A DNA stretch of 36,146 nucleotides from an uncultured Acidobacteriota bacterium (GTDB lineage: Bacteria > Acidobacteriota > Terriglobia > Terriglobales > Acidobacteriaceae). The stretch covers positions 1 to 36,146 of the forward strand of contig CAILBQ010000569.1 in NCBI GenBank assembly GCA_903832475.1. The letters run 5' to 3'. The notes under the pieces were generated by a model, which was not told the origin of the DNA, did not search any database, and saw only the letters and a program-made list of their open reading frames with translations. The position numbers were made by a program, and so were the translations under genes. Of this stretch, positions 1 through 7,467 are shown in pieces; within the stretch, counting starts at the first letter, position 1; every line of letters starts with the position of its first letter.

Positions 1-112
1 CCACCAGGTAGTCCGCCTTCGTCTTCACCAGCGAAGCGCGAAACAGCGACACCCCCATCAGCAGCACCGCAATCACCACCAGACAAATCACATAAAGCGA
101 AGACAAAGGCAT
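1..112 (-). CDS. Sodium:solute symporter family protein, N-terminal fragment (partial)
   Basis: Only the first 37 codons lie in the window; the gene runs off the left edge. It starts with ATG after a purine-rich stretch (GAGGGAA) that can serve as ribosome site. The fragment holds one hydrophobic helix (about residues 6-23) followed by the charged stretch KTKADYLV. In the SSS (solute:sodium symporter) family the first membrane helix is commonly followed by a similar '..DYxxAGR' segment, which is the basis for the call. The rest of the protein, including the sodium-site residues, is not visible, so the substrate cannot be named. It could also be another multi-helix membrane protein. Confidence 0.45.
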   Translation of the reverse strand, partial: MPLSSLYVICLVVIAVLLMGVSLFRASLVKTKADYLV

Positions 113-522
113 TTCCCTCGCGTTCGAAAGTAATGCGAGTGTAACGGATGGGCCACGGGTTCTTCGATTCTTCGGGAGGATTGGCGGTTGTGAAGCCGAC
201 GACGGGGAGGCGAAATTGAGGGGAGGGGGGGTGGGGTACCCCGTTTCTCACGCAACTTGTTGATGGTAAGTGAGATAGACGTTAAAAAAGAGTGCTTTTG
301 CGACGTTTTGCGACACTTTTGTGTGCGTCTTTCGGGAATCCGAACGAATTCGCACGATCTCCCGTGTCGGTTACTGATTCATTGTGCGCTTCGAGACGCC
401 CATCTTCCAAGAGAGAAAAAGGATATCCGAGAGGCCTTCCCGTTTTGGGAGGGCGGTCTGTCATCGATACGTGAGTAACGCGGCGAAGTGTCCCACCCCG
501 GACTTTACGAGGCTTCCTTCCG
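113..522. other. Gene-free spacer, 410 bases
   Basis: This lies between the divergently placed start of the symporter gene and the 3' end of the yggU-like gene. The part near 230-420 is less GC-rich than its surroundings. Short reading frames here have no ribosome site and no recognisable motif. A 9-base direct repeat, TTTTGCGAC, occurs at 296-304 and 306-314. Apart from the -10-like hexamer at 138-143, I see no RNA gene, terminator or other element that I can support. Confidence 0.5.
138..143 (-). promoter_or_regulatory. -10-like hexamer TACACT upstream of the symporter gene
   Basis: On the minus strand the sequence reads GTTACACTCG, 25 bases before the ATG of the partial symporter gene. 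The same core, TACA[A/C]T, stands upstream of several other genes in the window. No TTGACA-like -35 is seen at 16-18 bases, so the call rests on position and recurrence. Confidence 0.35.
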
Positions 523-837
523 CTACCCGGCGGCGAGGATGCTTTCCAGGGTTGCCCGTGCGTGCGCCGCGTTCAAGCCGCGCAGCAGCAACAGCTTGGT
601 CCGACCTGACTCTCCATGAGCGATGGTGATCGAAGATCGAGTCAATCCGAGAAGCTTGGACAGATAAGCGATGAGCGCCTCGTTGGCCTTCCCCTCGAGC
701 GGCGGCGCCTGCACGGCGATCTTGATGGCCTCGCCTTCGCCATACAGGCCCATGATGGCCGTCTTCTTCGCTCCCGGCTGAACCCGCACAGCCAGCGTGC
801 AGCCATTCTCATGCTCGCGCAGGTATGCGGCGCTCAA
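523..837 (-). CDS. yggU: DUF167 / YggU family protein
   Basis: This is a 104-residue protein of the small DUF167 (YggU) family, whose biochemical role is not established. The family pattern is clear: LAVRVQPGAKKTAI near residues 15-28, APPLEGKANEALI near 47-59, and a C-terminal SITIAHGESGRTKLL. Length matches the family (about 100). The chosen start is a TTG at 837-835 whose last two bases are shared with the TGA stop of the upstream yggS gene, which suggests translational coupling. Starting there gives the usual 'YLREHxxG' family N-terminus. A longer frame extends into yggS but carries no family sequence, so it is not used. yggS and yggU are frequent neighbours in bacteria. Confidence 0.85.
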   Translation of the reverse strand: MSAAYLREHENGCTLAVRVQPGAKKTAIMGLYGEGEAIKIAVQAPPLEGKANEALIAYLSKLLGLTRSSITIAHGESGRTKLLLLRGLNAAHARATLESILAAG

Positions 838-1583
838 GCAGGATATTCCCGCGCCCCGAACAAAGCGGTGCCGATCCGAATACGCGTCGCGCCTTCCGCA
901 ATGGCCAGCGCAAAGTCCCCGCTCATGCCCATCGAAAGCATCGGCAGATGCAGCCGCGCATGCTGCTGCGCAAGCTCGTCTCTCAACTCCCGCAGCCGCC
1001 GAAAACACCCGCGCGTTTCCTCTTCAGGAACATCGAGGGGAGCAATCGTCATCAGCCCTTGCGCGTCCAGATGCTTCAGGTCCGGAAGCCTCTCCAGCAG
1101 CGCACTCAGCTCCGCCGAATCCGGCGCCAGACCAGCCTTGCTTTCTTCGGAACTCAGCTTGATCTCCACCAAAACCGGCAGCTTCTTGCCGCCCCAAAGC
1201 ACATTCGCCGCAACCGCCGCGTCGAGCCGCACAGCCAGCTTCACCGAATCCAAGGTGTCAACGCCATCGAAGACTTCAACGGCCTTGTTTGCCTTATTCG
1301 ACTGCAGGTTGCCGATCATGTGCACGCGAATCTGGCTGCGCACTGTCGCCGTCTCGCCGGGCGCGGCGCTCACCGCCAACTGCGCTGACTTGACCGCAAA
1401 TTCCTGCACGCGGCTCTCGCCAAACAGATGCAACCCAAGCCGCTCCGCTTCGACCAGCGCCTCGCTCGGATGCGTCTTCGAAATGGCCATCAACTCAACT
1501 TCGGCCCGCGGCCGGCTCGCTGCGCGGCAAGCCCGAGCAATCGCCTCTTCCACCCGCGCCAGATTGTCCGCCAGCTTCGACAA
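834..1583 (-). CDS. yggS: YggS / PLPBP family pyridoxal phosphate homeostasis protein
   Basis: This is a 249-residue cytoplasmic PLP-binding protein of the YggS/PROSC family. These have an alanine-racemase-like barrel without racemase activity and help control free pyridoxal phosphate. The cofactor lysine is K36 in MAISKTHP. Other family hallmarks are FGESRVQE, HMIGNLQSNK and, near the C-terminus, SMGMSGDF and RIRIGTALFG. The start is a TTG at 1583-1581, with GAGG about 10 bases upstream, and gives the expected N-terminal helix. It is the first gene of a two-gene unit with the overlapping yggU-like gene. Length and motif order are normal for the family. Confidence 0.92.
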   Translation of the reverse strand: MSKLADNLARVEEAIARACRAASRPRAEVELMAISKTHPSEALVEAERLGLHLFGESRVQEFAVKSAQLAVSAAPGETATVRSQIRVHMIGNLQSNKANKAVEVFDGVDTLDSVKLAVRLDAAVAANVLWGGKKLPVLVEIKLSSEESKAGLAPDSAELSALLERLPDLKHLDAQGLMTIAPLDVPEEETRGCFRRLRELRDELAQQHARLHLPMLSMGMSGDFALAIAEGATRIRIGTALFGAREYPA

Positions 1584-1687
1584 CTTCCAACCTCAACTTA
1601 ACTGACCGGTGGGAACGAGCATCGCCTCGACCTCAGCGTCAGCAACCGAGAAGTGGCCCGCAGAGCGGGCGATCAAGAGAACGGAGT

Positions 1688-2620
1688 TCAGCGCCCGTGT
1701 TCTTCCAGGTAGCGCTCAGCTTCGAGAGCCGCGGCACAACCGGAACCGGCCGCGGTGATGGCCTGACGATACTTCCTGTCCTGCACGTCGCCGCAGGCAA
1801 ACACGCCTGGAACCCGCGTATGAACCTGATCCTTCGTGACAATGTATCCGTCGTCGTCGAGATCGATCTGCCCGTGAAACATCTTGGCGTTCGGCTCATG
1901 CCCGATGCCGAGGAAGAATCCCGTCACCGGCAGCACGCTCTTCTCATTGGTCTTCACATTGCGAATATGCAGTCCGCGCACCGACTTCTCTTCCACGCCC
2001 AGCACTTCCTCAACGACGGTGTTGGTCATCATCTCGATCTTGGGATGAGCAATCGCTCGTTCCAGCATGACCTTGGAAGCGCGAAAGCTCTCTCGCCGAT
2101 GCAGCAGGTAGACCTTGGTGGCGAAGCGGGTGAGAAACAGCGCCTCTTCCATGGCGGTATCGCCGCCGCCGACCACGGCAATGTCGTGGCCATTGAAGAA
2201 GAATCCATCGCAGGTGGCGCAGCTTGAGACGCCATGCCCGATCAGCGCCTGCTCGCTGGGCAATCCCAACCAGCGCGCGCTGGCGCCGGAAGCGATGATC
2301 AGCGTCCGAGTGCGAATGTCGCCGTGCGAAGTCTTCAGGTGAAACGGATGCGTCGCCAGGTCAACCGAGACCAGGTGGCTCATTTTGAATTCGGCGCCAA
2401 ACCGCGTCGCCTGTTTCTTCATGTTCTCGATCAGCTCCGGTCCCTGAATGCCGTCCGGCCAGCCGGGAAAGTTCTCCACCAGCGTGGTGATGGAAAGCTG
2501 CCCGCCGGGCTCGTGCCCTTCCAAAACCAGCGGCTTGAGGTTGGCGCGTGCGCTATAGATGGCGGCGGTAAGGCCTGCGCACCCGGAACCGAGAATCACT
2601 GTGTCGCGAATATCTTCCAT
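1688..2620 (-). CDS. trxB: Thioredoxin reductase (NADPH)
   Basis: This is a 310-residue flavoprotein that passes electrons from NADPH through FAD and a CxxC disulfide to thioredoxin. Visible parts: the FAD dinucleotide fold GSGCAG at residues 11-16, the redox centre C134-A-T-C137 followed by DG, the NADPH fold VVGGGDTAMEEA with downstream HRRESFRA, and the C-terminal FAD motif GVFACGDVQD. The start is the ATG at 2620-2618, with GGAAGG eight bases upstream and a -10-like TACAAT just before that. The frame stays open further upstream, but the added residues are not family sequence. The CxxC here is intact, in contrast to the thioredoxin-reductase-like fusion at 27712-29379. Confidence 0.96.
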   Translation of the reverse strand: MEDIRDTVILGSGCAGLTAAIYSARANLKPLVLEGHEPGGQLSITTLVENFPGWPDGIQGPELIENMKKQATRFGAEFKMSHLVSVDLATHPFHLKTSHGDIRTRTLIIASGASARWLGLPSEQALIGHGVSSCATCDGFFFNGHDIAVVGGGDTAMEEALFLTRFATKVYLLHRRESFRASKVMLERAIAHPKIEMMTNTVVEEVLGVEEKSVRGLHIRNVKTNEKSVLPVTGFFLGIGHEPNAKMFHGQIDLDDDGYIVTKDQVHTRVPGVFACGDVQDRKYRQAITAAGSGCAAALEAERYLEEHGR

Positions 2621-2636
2621 GTCATTTACCTTCCCG

Positions 2637-2642
2637 ATTGTA
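2637..2642 (-). promoter_or_regulatory. -10-like hexamer TACAAT upstream of trxB
   Basis: The minus strand reads CGTTACAATCGG, 16 bases before the trxB ATG. It matches five of six positions of TATAAT and shares its core with the elements at 138-143, 6252-6257, 10657-10662 and 27697-27702. No clear -35 is present. Confidence 0.42.
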
Positions 2643-2829
2643 ACGGGTGCCAGGCGATGGCGGCCCAGCCAGCTTGATCTCCAGCCGAATGTCTGCGATT
2701 GGCGTCTCATTGGATGCGACAGCCTGTCGAATCGGCTCGAAGCTGACGTTTTCGCCGCTTCAGAGCCCAAAGAAGGATTCTGGCCAGATCGCTTCTGCTC
2801 TGCGAATCGAACGCACAGGCGATACCATC

Positions 2830-3036
2830 ATGCGTATGGCGAATCTGACTCTGATTTATGGAATGCGCCTCTTGCCCGAGGGCGAAGTCGCCCAGGTAGA
2901 GGACGCCACGCTGAAACTGGCTAACGGCCACGAAGCCCACGTCACGATGCATGTTCTGGAGGGATCGCGGGAGCAGATCGAGGCGCAGTTGCGGATGAGC
3001 ATCGACGCGTTTTTTGATTTCTACCCGGAACTCTGA
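2830..3036 (+). CDS. Hypothetical small protein, 68 residues
   Basis: I do not recognise this short soluble protein. It begins MRMANLTLIYGM and continues with a mixed beta-type pattern (EVAQVEDATLKLANG, HEAHVTMHVL) and an acidic helix ending in FFDFYPEL. Two in-frame ATGs, at 2830 and 2836, are possible starts; AGG lies about ten bases before the first. A longer upstream frame is open but has poor sequence and runs into the trxB promoter region. The gene is divergent from trxB and well spaced from the next gene. The regular hydrophobic pattern and clean stop make it plausible as a real gene. No signal peptide or membrane segment is seen. Confidence 0.55.
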   Translation: MRMANLTLIYGMRLLPEGEVAQVEDATLKLANGHEAHVTMHVLEGSREQIEAQLRMSIDAFFDFYPEL

Positions 3037-3170
3037 GGACTTACTAATTTTTGGAAGAATCTAATGAAAATATTCTAGGAATTCGCACCCGGGCCGATGA
3101 GGAAGTTGTCGAAGTTAGCGATTTCTCATGAGAATCCTTTGAGGAACTGCAACACTCCGGCAAATTCACG

Positions 3171-6100
3171 TTGAAGGCTCTTGCCGTGCCGCAATTCGCT
3201 CGCTTTCGCTGCCTCGATTTCCCCGATTTTTCGACAGGTTTTCGACCGAGGCTGTTTCCCTTTGCAGTAGCCGCGCTGTTTTTCGCCCTGATTGCTTCAA
3301 GCGCGGCATTCGCCGGAGGTCCGCGATACGTCGCCGGGGTCAGCTATTTCAACCCTGCGGTGAAAGGCCAGCCGCTGCATTGGGCCAACGGGCAGCTCTC
3401 TTATTTCGTGGATCAGGGACCGCTCGGCCCCCTGGCGAACAGCCAGGCGACGGCGATGGTGGACGCGGCCGCCGCGCTGTGGAGTTCTCTGCCTACCGCG
3501 GCCGTAACGCTGACTGACCAGGGAAATCTTGCCGAAGACGTCAACGGCGGCAACATCGTCGCCGGCCAGGGAGTTCTTCTTCAGCCGGCCGACGTCACTC
3601 GCGACGCTACACTGACGCCGGTCGCGGTGATTTACGACTCGGATGGCTCGGTCATTGACGCACTGGAAGGCATCAGCGCAAGCCAGCCCGACAACTGCGA
3701 GCAGAATGGCGTTTTGACCTGGATCGACGCCATGAATCCGGATGCCACCCTGGGCCACGGCGTCATTTTGCTCAACGGCCGCTGCGCCACTAGTCCCAGT
3801 TTGCTCACCATGATGAGCTACCAGTTGCAGCGGGCATTCGGCCTCATCCTCGGCCTCGATCTCTCCCAGGTGAACGATGGCGCTCTCAACCTGACGGCGA
3901 CCGAGCCGCTGGCTACACTCGCCTGGCCCATCATGCAGCCGGTCAGTGCCGAGTGCGGACCGGGCGGCGGTACGTGCATTCCCAACCCGGGCGTGCTTCG
4001 AATGGACGATGTGGCGGCACTGAACCGGCTTTACCCGGTCACGGCCGGCAACCTGGCCAGCTTCCCCGGCAAGGTGCTGACCGCGGCCAACACCGTCTCC
4101 ATCCAGGGAACCATCTCCTTCCGCAATGGCGTGGGAATGCAGGGCGTCAACGTGGTGGCGCGGCCGCTCGACGGCAATGGCAAGCCGATGTACGCGGATA
4201 CAGTCACGGCGGTTTCCGGCGTTTACTTCGCGGGCAACCACGGCAACCCGGTGACGGGATGGACGGACGCCAATGGAAATCGCCTGGACCGATTTGGCAG
4301 CGACGCCGCTTCCCTGCAGGGATTCTTTGACCTGAGCGGAATTCCGCTTCCTGCGGGCGTCACCATGGCCAGCTACCAGGTGACCTTCGAACCGGTCAAT
4401 CCGCTGTACATCGACAACATCTCGGTCGGGCCATATGTGCTGGGCTCTCCGTCGCCTTCCGGCACTCTTCCCGCGCAGAAAGTCAGCGGCATGCAGGCTG
4501 GCTCGGCGACGACGCTTTCCGTGGTGAGCCCCAACTCGGCCAGCGCCATGGTGGGCGATCTGGGCGGATCGCCTGGGAGCAGTTTGGACGGGGGTCGCTC
4601 CATCGACAAGCAGCCGCACGTCATCCTGCCGGCGGGAGGATCGATTCCCGTTCTTCCGGTATCGGCAACCGGTACTGAGTCGAACCCGATCCCACTGCCA
4701 AGATCCGGGCAATGGACGAGCCGTCTCGGACACGTCAACGGCAGTGACTGGCTGATGATGCCGGTGCGAGCCAATCGCCTGTTTACGGTGATCACGCAAG
4801 CCCTCGCCGAGAATGGCGCTCCCAGCGCGACCAAGGCCATGCCAGCAATCGGCGTTTGGGACGGGTTTGCAGCGACCGGTTCCCCTGCCGTCGGCTGGGC
4901 TCCCGCGGCCAATGGATTCGCTCCCGGGGAAACCTGGCTGCAGGTAGCGACTTTAGGTAATGACATTGTTCGCATCGGAGTCGCCGACCAGCGCGGAGAC
5001 GGCCGTCCCGATTACGTTTATCGAGGATGGGTTCTCTACGCCGATACTGTTTCGCCGGCGCGCCTGCCTTCTACGGGCGGCACCATTGTCATCCGCGGCA
5101 TTGGTTTCCGCGCGGGGGACACGGTGCAGGTAGGCGGCATGCCTGCTCAGGTGGTATCTATTCTTCCCAACGAAATCATCGCCGTTGTGGCGCCGGCGCC
5201 CAGTGGGACGACCTCTTCCCAGGATGTTGAAGTTGACGATGGACCGCTTTTCAATGCCTCCGCCGTGATTCCTGGATGCATCAGCTACGACGCAGCTTCA
5301 GGGGATGCGCTGCGCATCCTCAGCGCTCCCCAGGGATTGGCGCCTCTCAACGTTCCTCAGCAATTCTCCGTTCAGGCGGTCGGCGTCGACGGAAAACCCG
5401 CAGCCGGCGTCACCGTGCAATACGCCCTCACCGGCGGAGTCGCCACACTGGGCTGCGGCCAGTCTTCTTGCGCGGCGACTACGGGAGGCGACGGGCTGGC
5501 CTCGCTCGCCATCACGGCGACCAGCGCATCGGTCGCGGCAGTCACGGCTTCGCTGCAGAACGGCGCGGCCGTTCAGGCGCAGTTTGCCGGCGTCGCGCCA
5601 GCCGTCCTGACTGCGGTGACGCCTACGTTGTACATCGCGGCGGGAGCCTCGATCGCGTGGCCGGTGCAAGCTATGGCGCAGATCAGCGGGAGCCCTGCAT
5701 CCGGGCAGCAGGTAACCTGGCAAAGCGGGTCGGGCATTGCCGCACCATCTTCCCCAACGACGACGGATGGCAACGGGATGGCCTGGGCTACGCTCGCCGT
5801 GGGTCCTCTGGCTGCCGGGCAGACGGCAACGGCCAACGCGTGCCTGGGCAGTTCCTGTGCAGCCCTCAGCGCGTTTGGCGCGCGGCCGCAATTTGCCACC
5901 CTCATGGGACTTTCCGGCGTCAGCCAGACGATGGCTGCCGGGACCACGCCCGCCCCGGTCGTTCTGCGCGTTCTGGACATGAACGGGCATCCCTTGGCAG
6001 GAGGTACGGTCAGCGTCACCCAATCGCTTTTCAGCTGGACGCCGCCGTGCCCGCCTCATGGCCGCTGCGCCGAGGCGCATTTGCTGGCTCGTCAAACTAC

Positions 6101-6236
6101 CACGCTCACGTCTGCGCTGGACGGAACGATCAGCCTCGTACCGCTGACGCTCGCCGGCGTCCCGACTTCACTCTCGGGCATCGCAACGACCGGCAACACC
6201 GCGGCCCTCTCCTTCCAGGTGGAACAGCATCCCTGA
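3171..6236 (+). CDS. Large secreted protein: degenerate zincin-like module, TIG domain and Ig-like repeats
   Basis: This is a 1021-residue exported protein. A basic N-terminus is followed by a hydrophobic signal segment (about 29-48) ending SSAAFAGG. Residues about 50-295 resemble the matrixin-type metalloprotease fold of secreted acidobacterial proteins: a helix with AAAALWSSLP and the closing DDVAALNRLYP. The zinc-binding helix is replaced by Y217-QLQRAFGLILGLDL, so no HExxH remains. Residues about 625-700 look like an IPT/TIG domain (PARLPSTGGTIVIRGIGF). Residues about 712-1010 form two or three bacterial Ig-like repeats (PAAGVTVQYAL, SGQQVTWQSG, LAGGTVSV). Such proteins are usually surface or secreted adhesion or binding proteins; no specific ligand can be named. 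The start is TTG 3171 or GTG 3186; neither has a strong ribosome site. Confidence 0.72.
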   Translation: MKALAVPQFARFRCLDFPDFSTGFRPRLFPFAVAALFFALIASSAAFAGGPRYVAGVSYFNPAVKGQPLHWANGQLSYFVDQGPLGPLANSQATAMVDAAAALWSSLPTAAVTLTDQGNLAEDVNGGNIVAGQGVLLQPADVTRDATLTPVAVIYDSDGSVIDALEGISASQPDNCEQNGVLTWIDAMNPDATLGHGVILLNGRCATSPSLLTMMSYQLQRAFGLILGLDLSQVNDGALNLTATEPLATLAWPIMQPVSAECGPGGGTCIPNPGVLRMDDVAALNRLYPVTAGNLASFPGKVLTAANTVSIQGTISFRNGVGMQGVNVVARPLDGNGKPMYADTVTAVSGVYFAGNHGNPVTGWTDANGNRLDRFGSDAASLQGFFDLSGIPLPAGVTMASYQVTFEPVNPLYIDNISVGPYVLGSPSPSGTLPAQKVSGMQAGSATTLSVVSPNSASAMVGDLGGSPGSSLDGGRSIDKQPHVILPAGGSIPVLPVSATGTESNPIPLPRSGQWTSRLGHVNGSDWLMMPVRANRLFTVITQALAENGAPSATKAMPAIGVWDGFAATGSPAVGWAPAANGFAPGETWLQVATLGNDIVRIGVADQRGDGRPDYVYRGWVLYADTVSPARLPSTGGTIVIRGIGFRAGDTVQVGGMPAQVVSILPNEIIAVVAPAPSGTTSSQDVEVDDGPLFNASAVIPGCISYDAASGDALRILSAPQGLAPLNVPQQFSVQAVGVDGKPAAGVTVQYALTGGVATLGCGQSSCAATTGGDGLASLAITATSASVAAVTASLQNGAAVQAQFAGVAPAVLTAVTPTLYIAAGASIAWPVQAMAQISGSPASGQQVTWQSGSGIAAPSSPTTTDGNGMAWATLAVGPLAAGQTATANACLGSSCAALSAFGARPQFATLMGLSGVSQTMAAGTTPAPVVLRVLDMNGHPLAGGTVSVTQSLFSWTPPCPPHGRCAEAHLLARQTTTLTSALDGTISLVPLTLAGVPTSLSGIATTGNTAALSFQVEQHP

Positions 6237-6251
6237 CAAAACGAGGCCATG

Positions 6252-6257
6252 TACACT
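6252..6257 (+). promoter_or_regulatory. -10-like hexamer TACACT upstream of the acyltransferase gene
   Basis: It lies in the 47-base gap after the large secreted protein gene, 26 bases before the acyltransferase ATG, and reads TGTACACTGAAAA. Its core matches the other TACA[A/C]T elements in the window. GGAGG follows at 6265-6270 as a possible ribosome site. Confidence 0.33.
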
Positions 6258-6283
6258 GAAAATCCGGAGGCAGGCCGAAGTAG

Positions 6284-7393
6284 ATGCCGAAACTTCCCCA
6301 AGCTTCGACTCACATCCGATCCGCTTCCATGGCCGCTCCCATCCCGGTTTCGTCCCCCGCTCTGAACCCCCAGACGAACCCGCGGACGCTGGTCCGGGAT
6401 GAGTCGCTGGACATTGCCAAGGGCTTTGGCATCATCCTGGTGGTGCTCGGCCACACCATGCTGGGGCTGATCAACTCCGATTTCTTTTCCACGCCGAGGG
6501 TCTGGCCGGATGCGACTACGTTCACCATCTATGCCTTTCACATGCCGTTGTTTTTCGTCATTTCCGGGCACCTGGCATCGGGCAAGCACCGGCCTGCCGG
6601 CACGACGATTGCGCGCCTGATCCCCACCATCGTGTATCCCTATTTTCTGTGGTCGATCGTGCAGGGCCTTTCGCAGGTTCTGATGACCAAGTACACCACC
6701 AGCCACGTGCCGATCTCAGCGCTTGCCAAGATTCTCTGGGTTCCCATCGTTCCCTACTGGTTCCTGTATGCGTTGTTCTTCTGTCATCTCGGATACCTGG
6801 CCATTCGCAAGCTGACTCAGGGGTTGCAACTCACCCTGGCGATGCTGCTGTACCTGGCGGTGATGCTGCTGTTCCGGCAATTGGGACATCGACTGCCGCT
6901 CATTGTGAGCGAGACCGCAAGAGGGTTTGTCTTTTATGTGCTGGGCGCCGTCTCCGTGGGACTGGTGAAAAGATTCGGACTACGGACGGCTCTGATCGCG
7001 ACAGCGGCGTTTGCCGTCACCGCATGGATCGTGTACCACTCGCACTGGCCTGGCCTGGTGGTCTCGTTCGTCACGCTGGGGCTTGCGTCTGCCGGCATTG
7101 CGGCTACATTGGCATGGTCTCGCCTGCTGGCGCCGCACCGCAATGCGGTCATCCGAACGCTTGCGTTTCTGGGTGCGTATTCGATGAGCATCTATGTGAT
7201 TCACATCCTCATCACCGCCTCGGTGCGCATCGTTTTGAAGCGGCTGGGCGCACATGACAGCGTGATTTTCACAATGATCGAAATTGCTGCGTCTACCTCG
7301 CTGGGCGTTTCCATTCCTCTTGGAATCAATTGGATAGTGAGCAGGCTTTCTCTGGATCGCTGGTTCGGCCTGCAGCATATGGATACCGCCTGA
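6284..7393 (+). CDS. Membrane acyltransferase, acyltransferase-3 family
   Basis: This is a 369-residue integral membrane protein of the acyltransferase-3 (OafA/NodX-like) family, which acylates sugars or other extracytoplasmic acceptors. After a Pro-rich cytoplasmic start it has the family opening RDESLDIAKGFGIILVVLGHT near residues 39-59, including the His proposed as catalytic. The next helix holds FHMPLFFVISG near 85-95. About ten hydrophobic helices follow up to the end. GGAGG lies 13 bases before the ATG, which is rather far; an in-frame ATG at 6329 is a possible alternative start. The acyl donor and acceptor cannot be read from sequence. No neighbouring polysaccharide cluster points to a particular substrate. 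Confidence 0.85.
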   Translation: MPKLPQASTHIRSASMAAPIPVSSPALNPQTNPRTLVRDESLDIAKGFGIILVVLGHTMLGLINSDFFSTPRVWPDATTFTIYAFHMPLFFVISGHLASGKHRPAGTTIARLIPTIVYPYFLWSIVQGLSQVLMTKYTTSHVPISALAKILWVPIVPYWFLYALFFCHLGYLAIRKLTQGLQLTLAMLLYLAVMLLFRQLGHRLPLIVSETARGFVFYVLGAVSVGLVKRFGLRTALIATAAFAVTAWIVYHSHWPGLVVSFVTLGLASAGIAATLAWSRLLAPHRNAVIRTLAFLGAYSMSIYVIHILITASVRIVLKRLGAHDSVIFTMIEIAASTSLGVSIPLGINWIVSRLSLDRWFGLQHMDTA

Positions 7394-7467
7394 TGTGGAC
7401 GACGGTACTGTTTCCGATACTTTCGGGGCGGTTCCGGCATCTCAATAGCAGAGGGTAGCCATAATCC

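Noticed and set aside
296..314. Direct repeat TTTTGCGAC twice, 10 bases apart
   Set aside because: Only two 9-base copies, no third copy and no nearby replication or regulator gene; too little to call iterons or an operator.
257..629. Short overlapping reading frames in the spacer before the yggU-like gene
   Set aside because: Several frames overlap on both strands, none has a ribosome site or recognisable pattern.
616..1605. 329-codon plus-strand frame opposite yggS/yggU
   Set aside because: It is antisense to two genes with clear family motifs, and its Ser/Arg/Ala-rich product has no pattern.
1688..2770. Longer trxB start giving 360 residues
   Set aside because: The extra N-terminal residues do not resemble the family, and the ATG at 2620 has a good ribosome site and a -10-like hexamer placed correctly.
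3051..3076. TTGGAA followed by TATTCT as a promoter for the large secreted protein
   Set aside because: The 14-base spacing is too short for a normal promoter and no other support exists, though the stretch is AT-rich.
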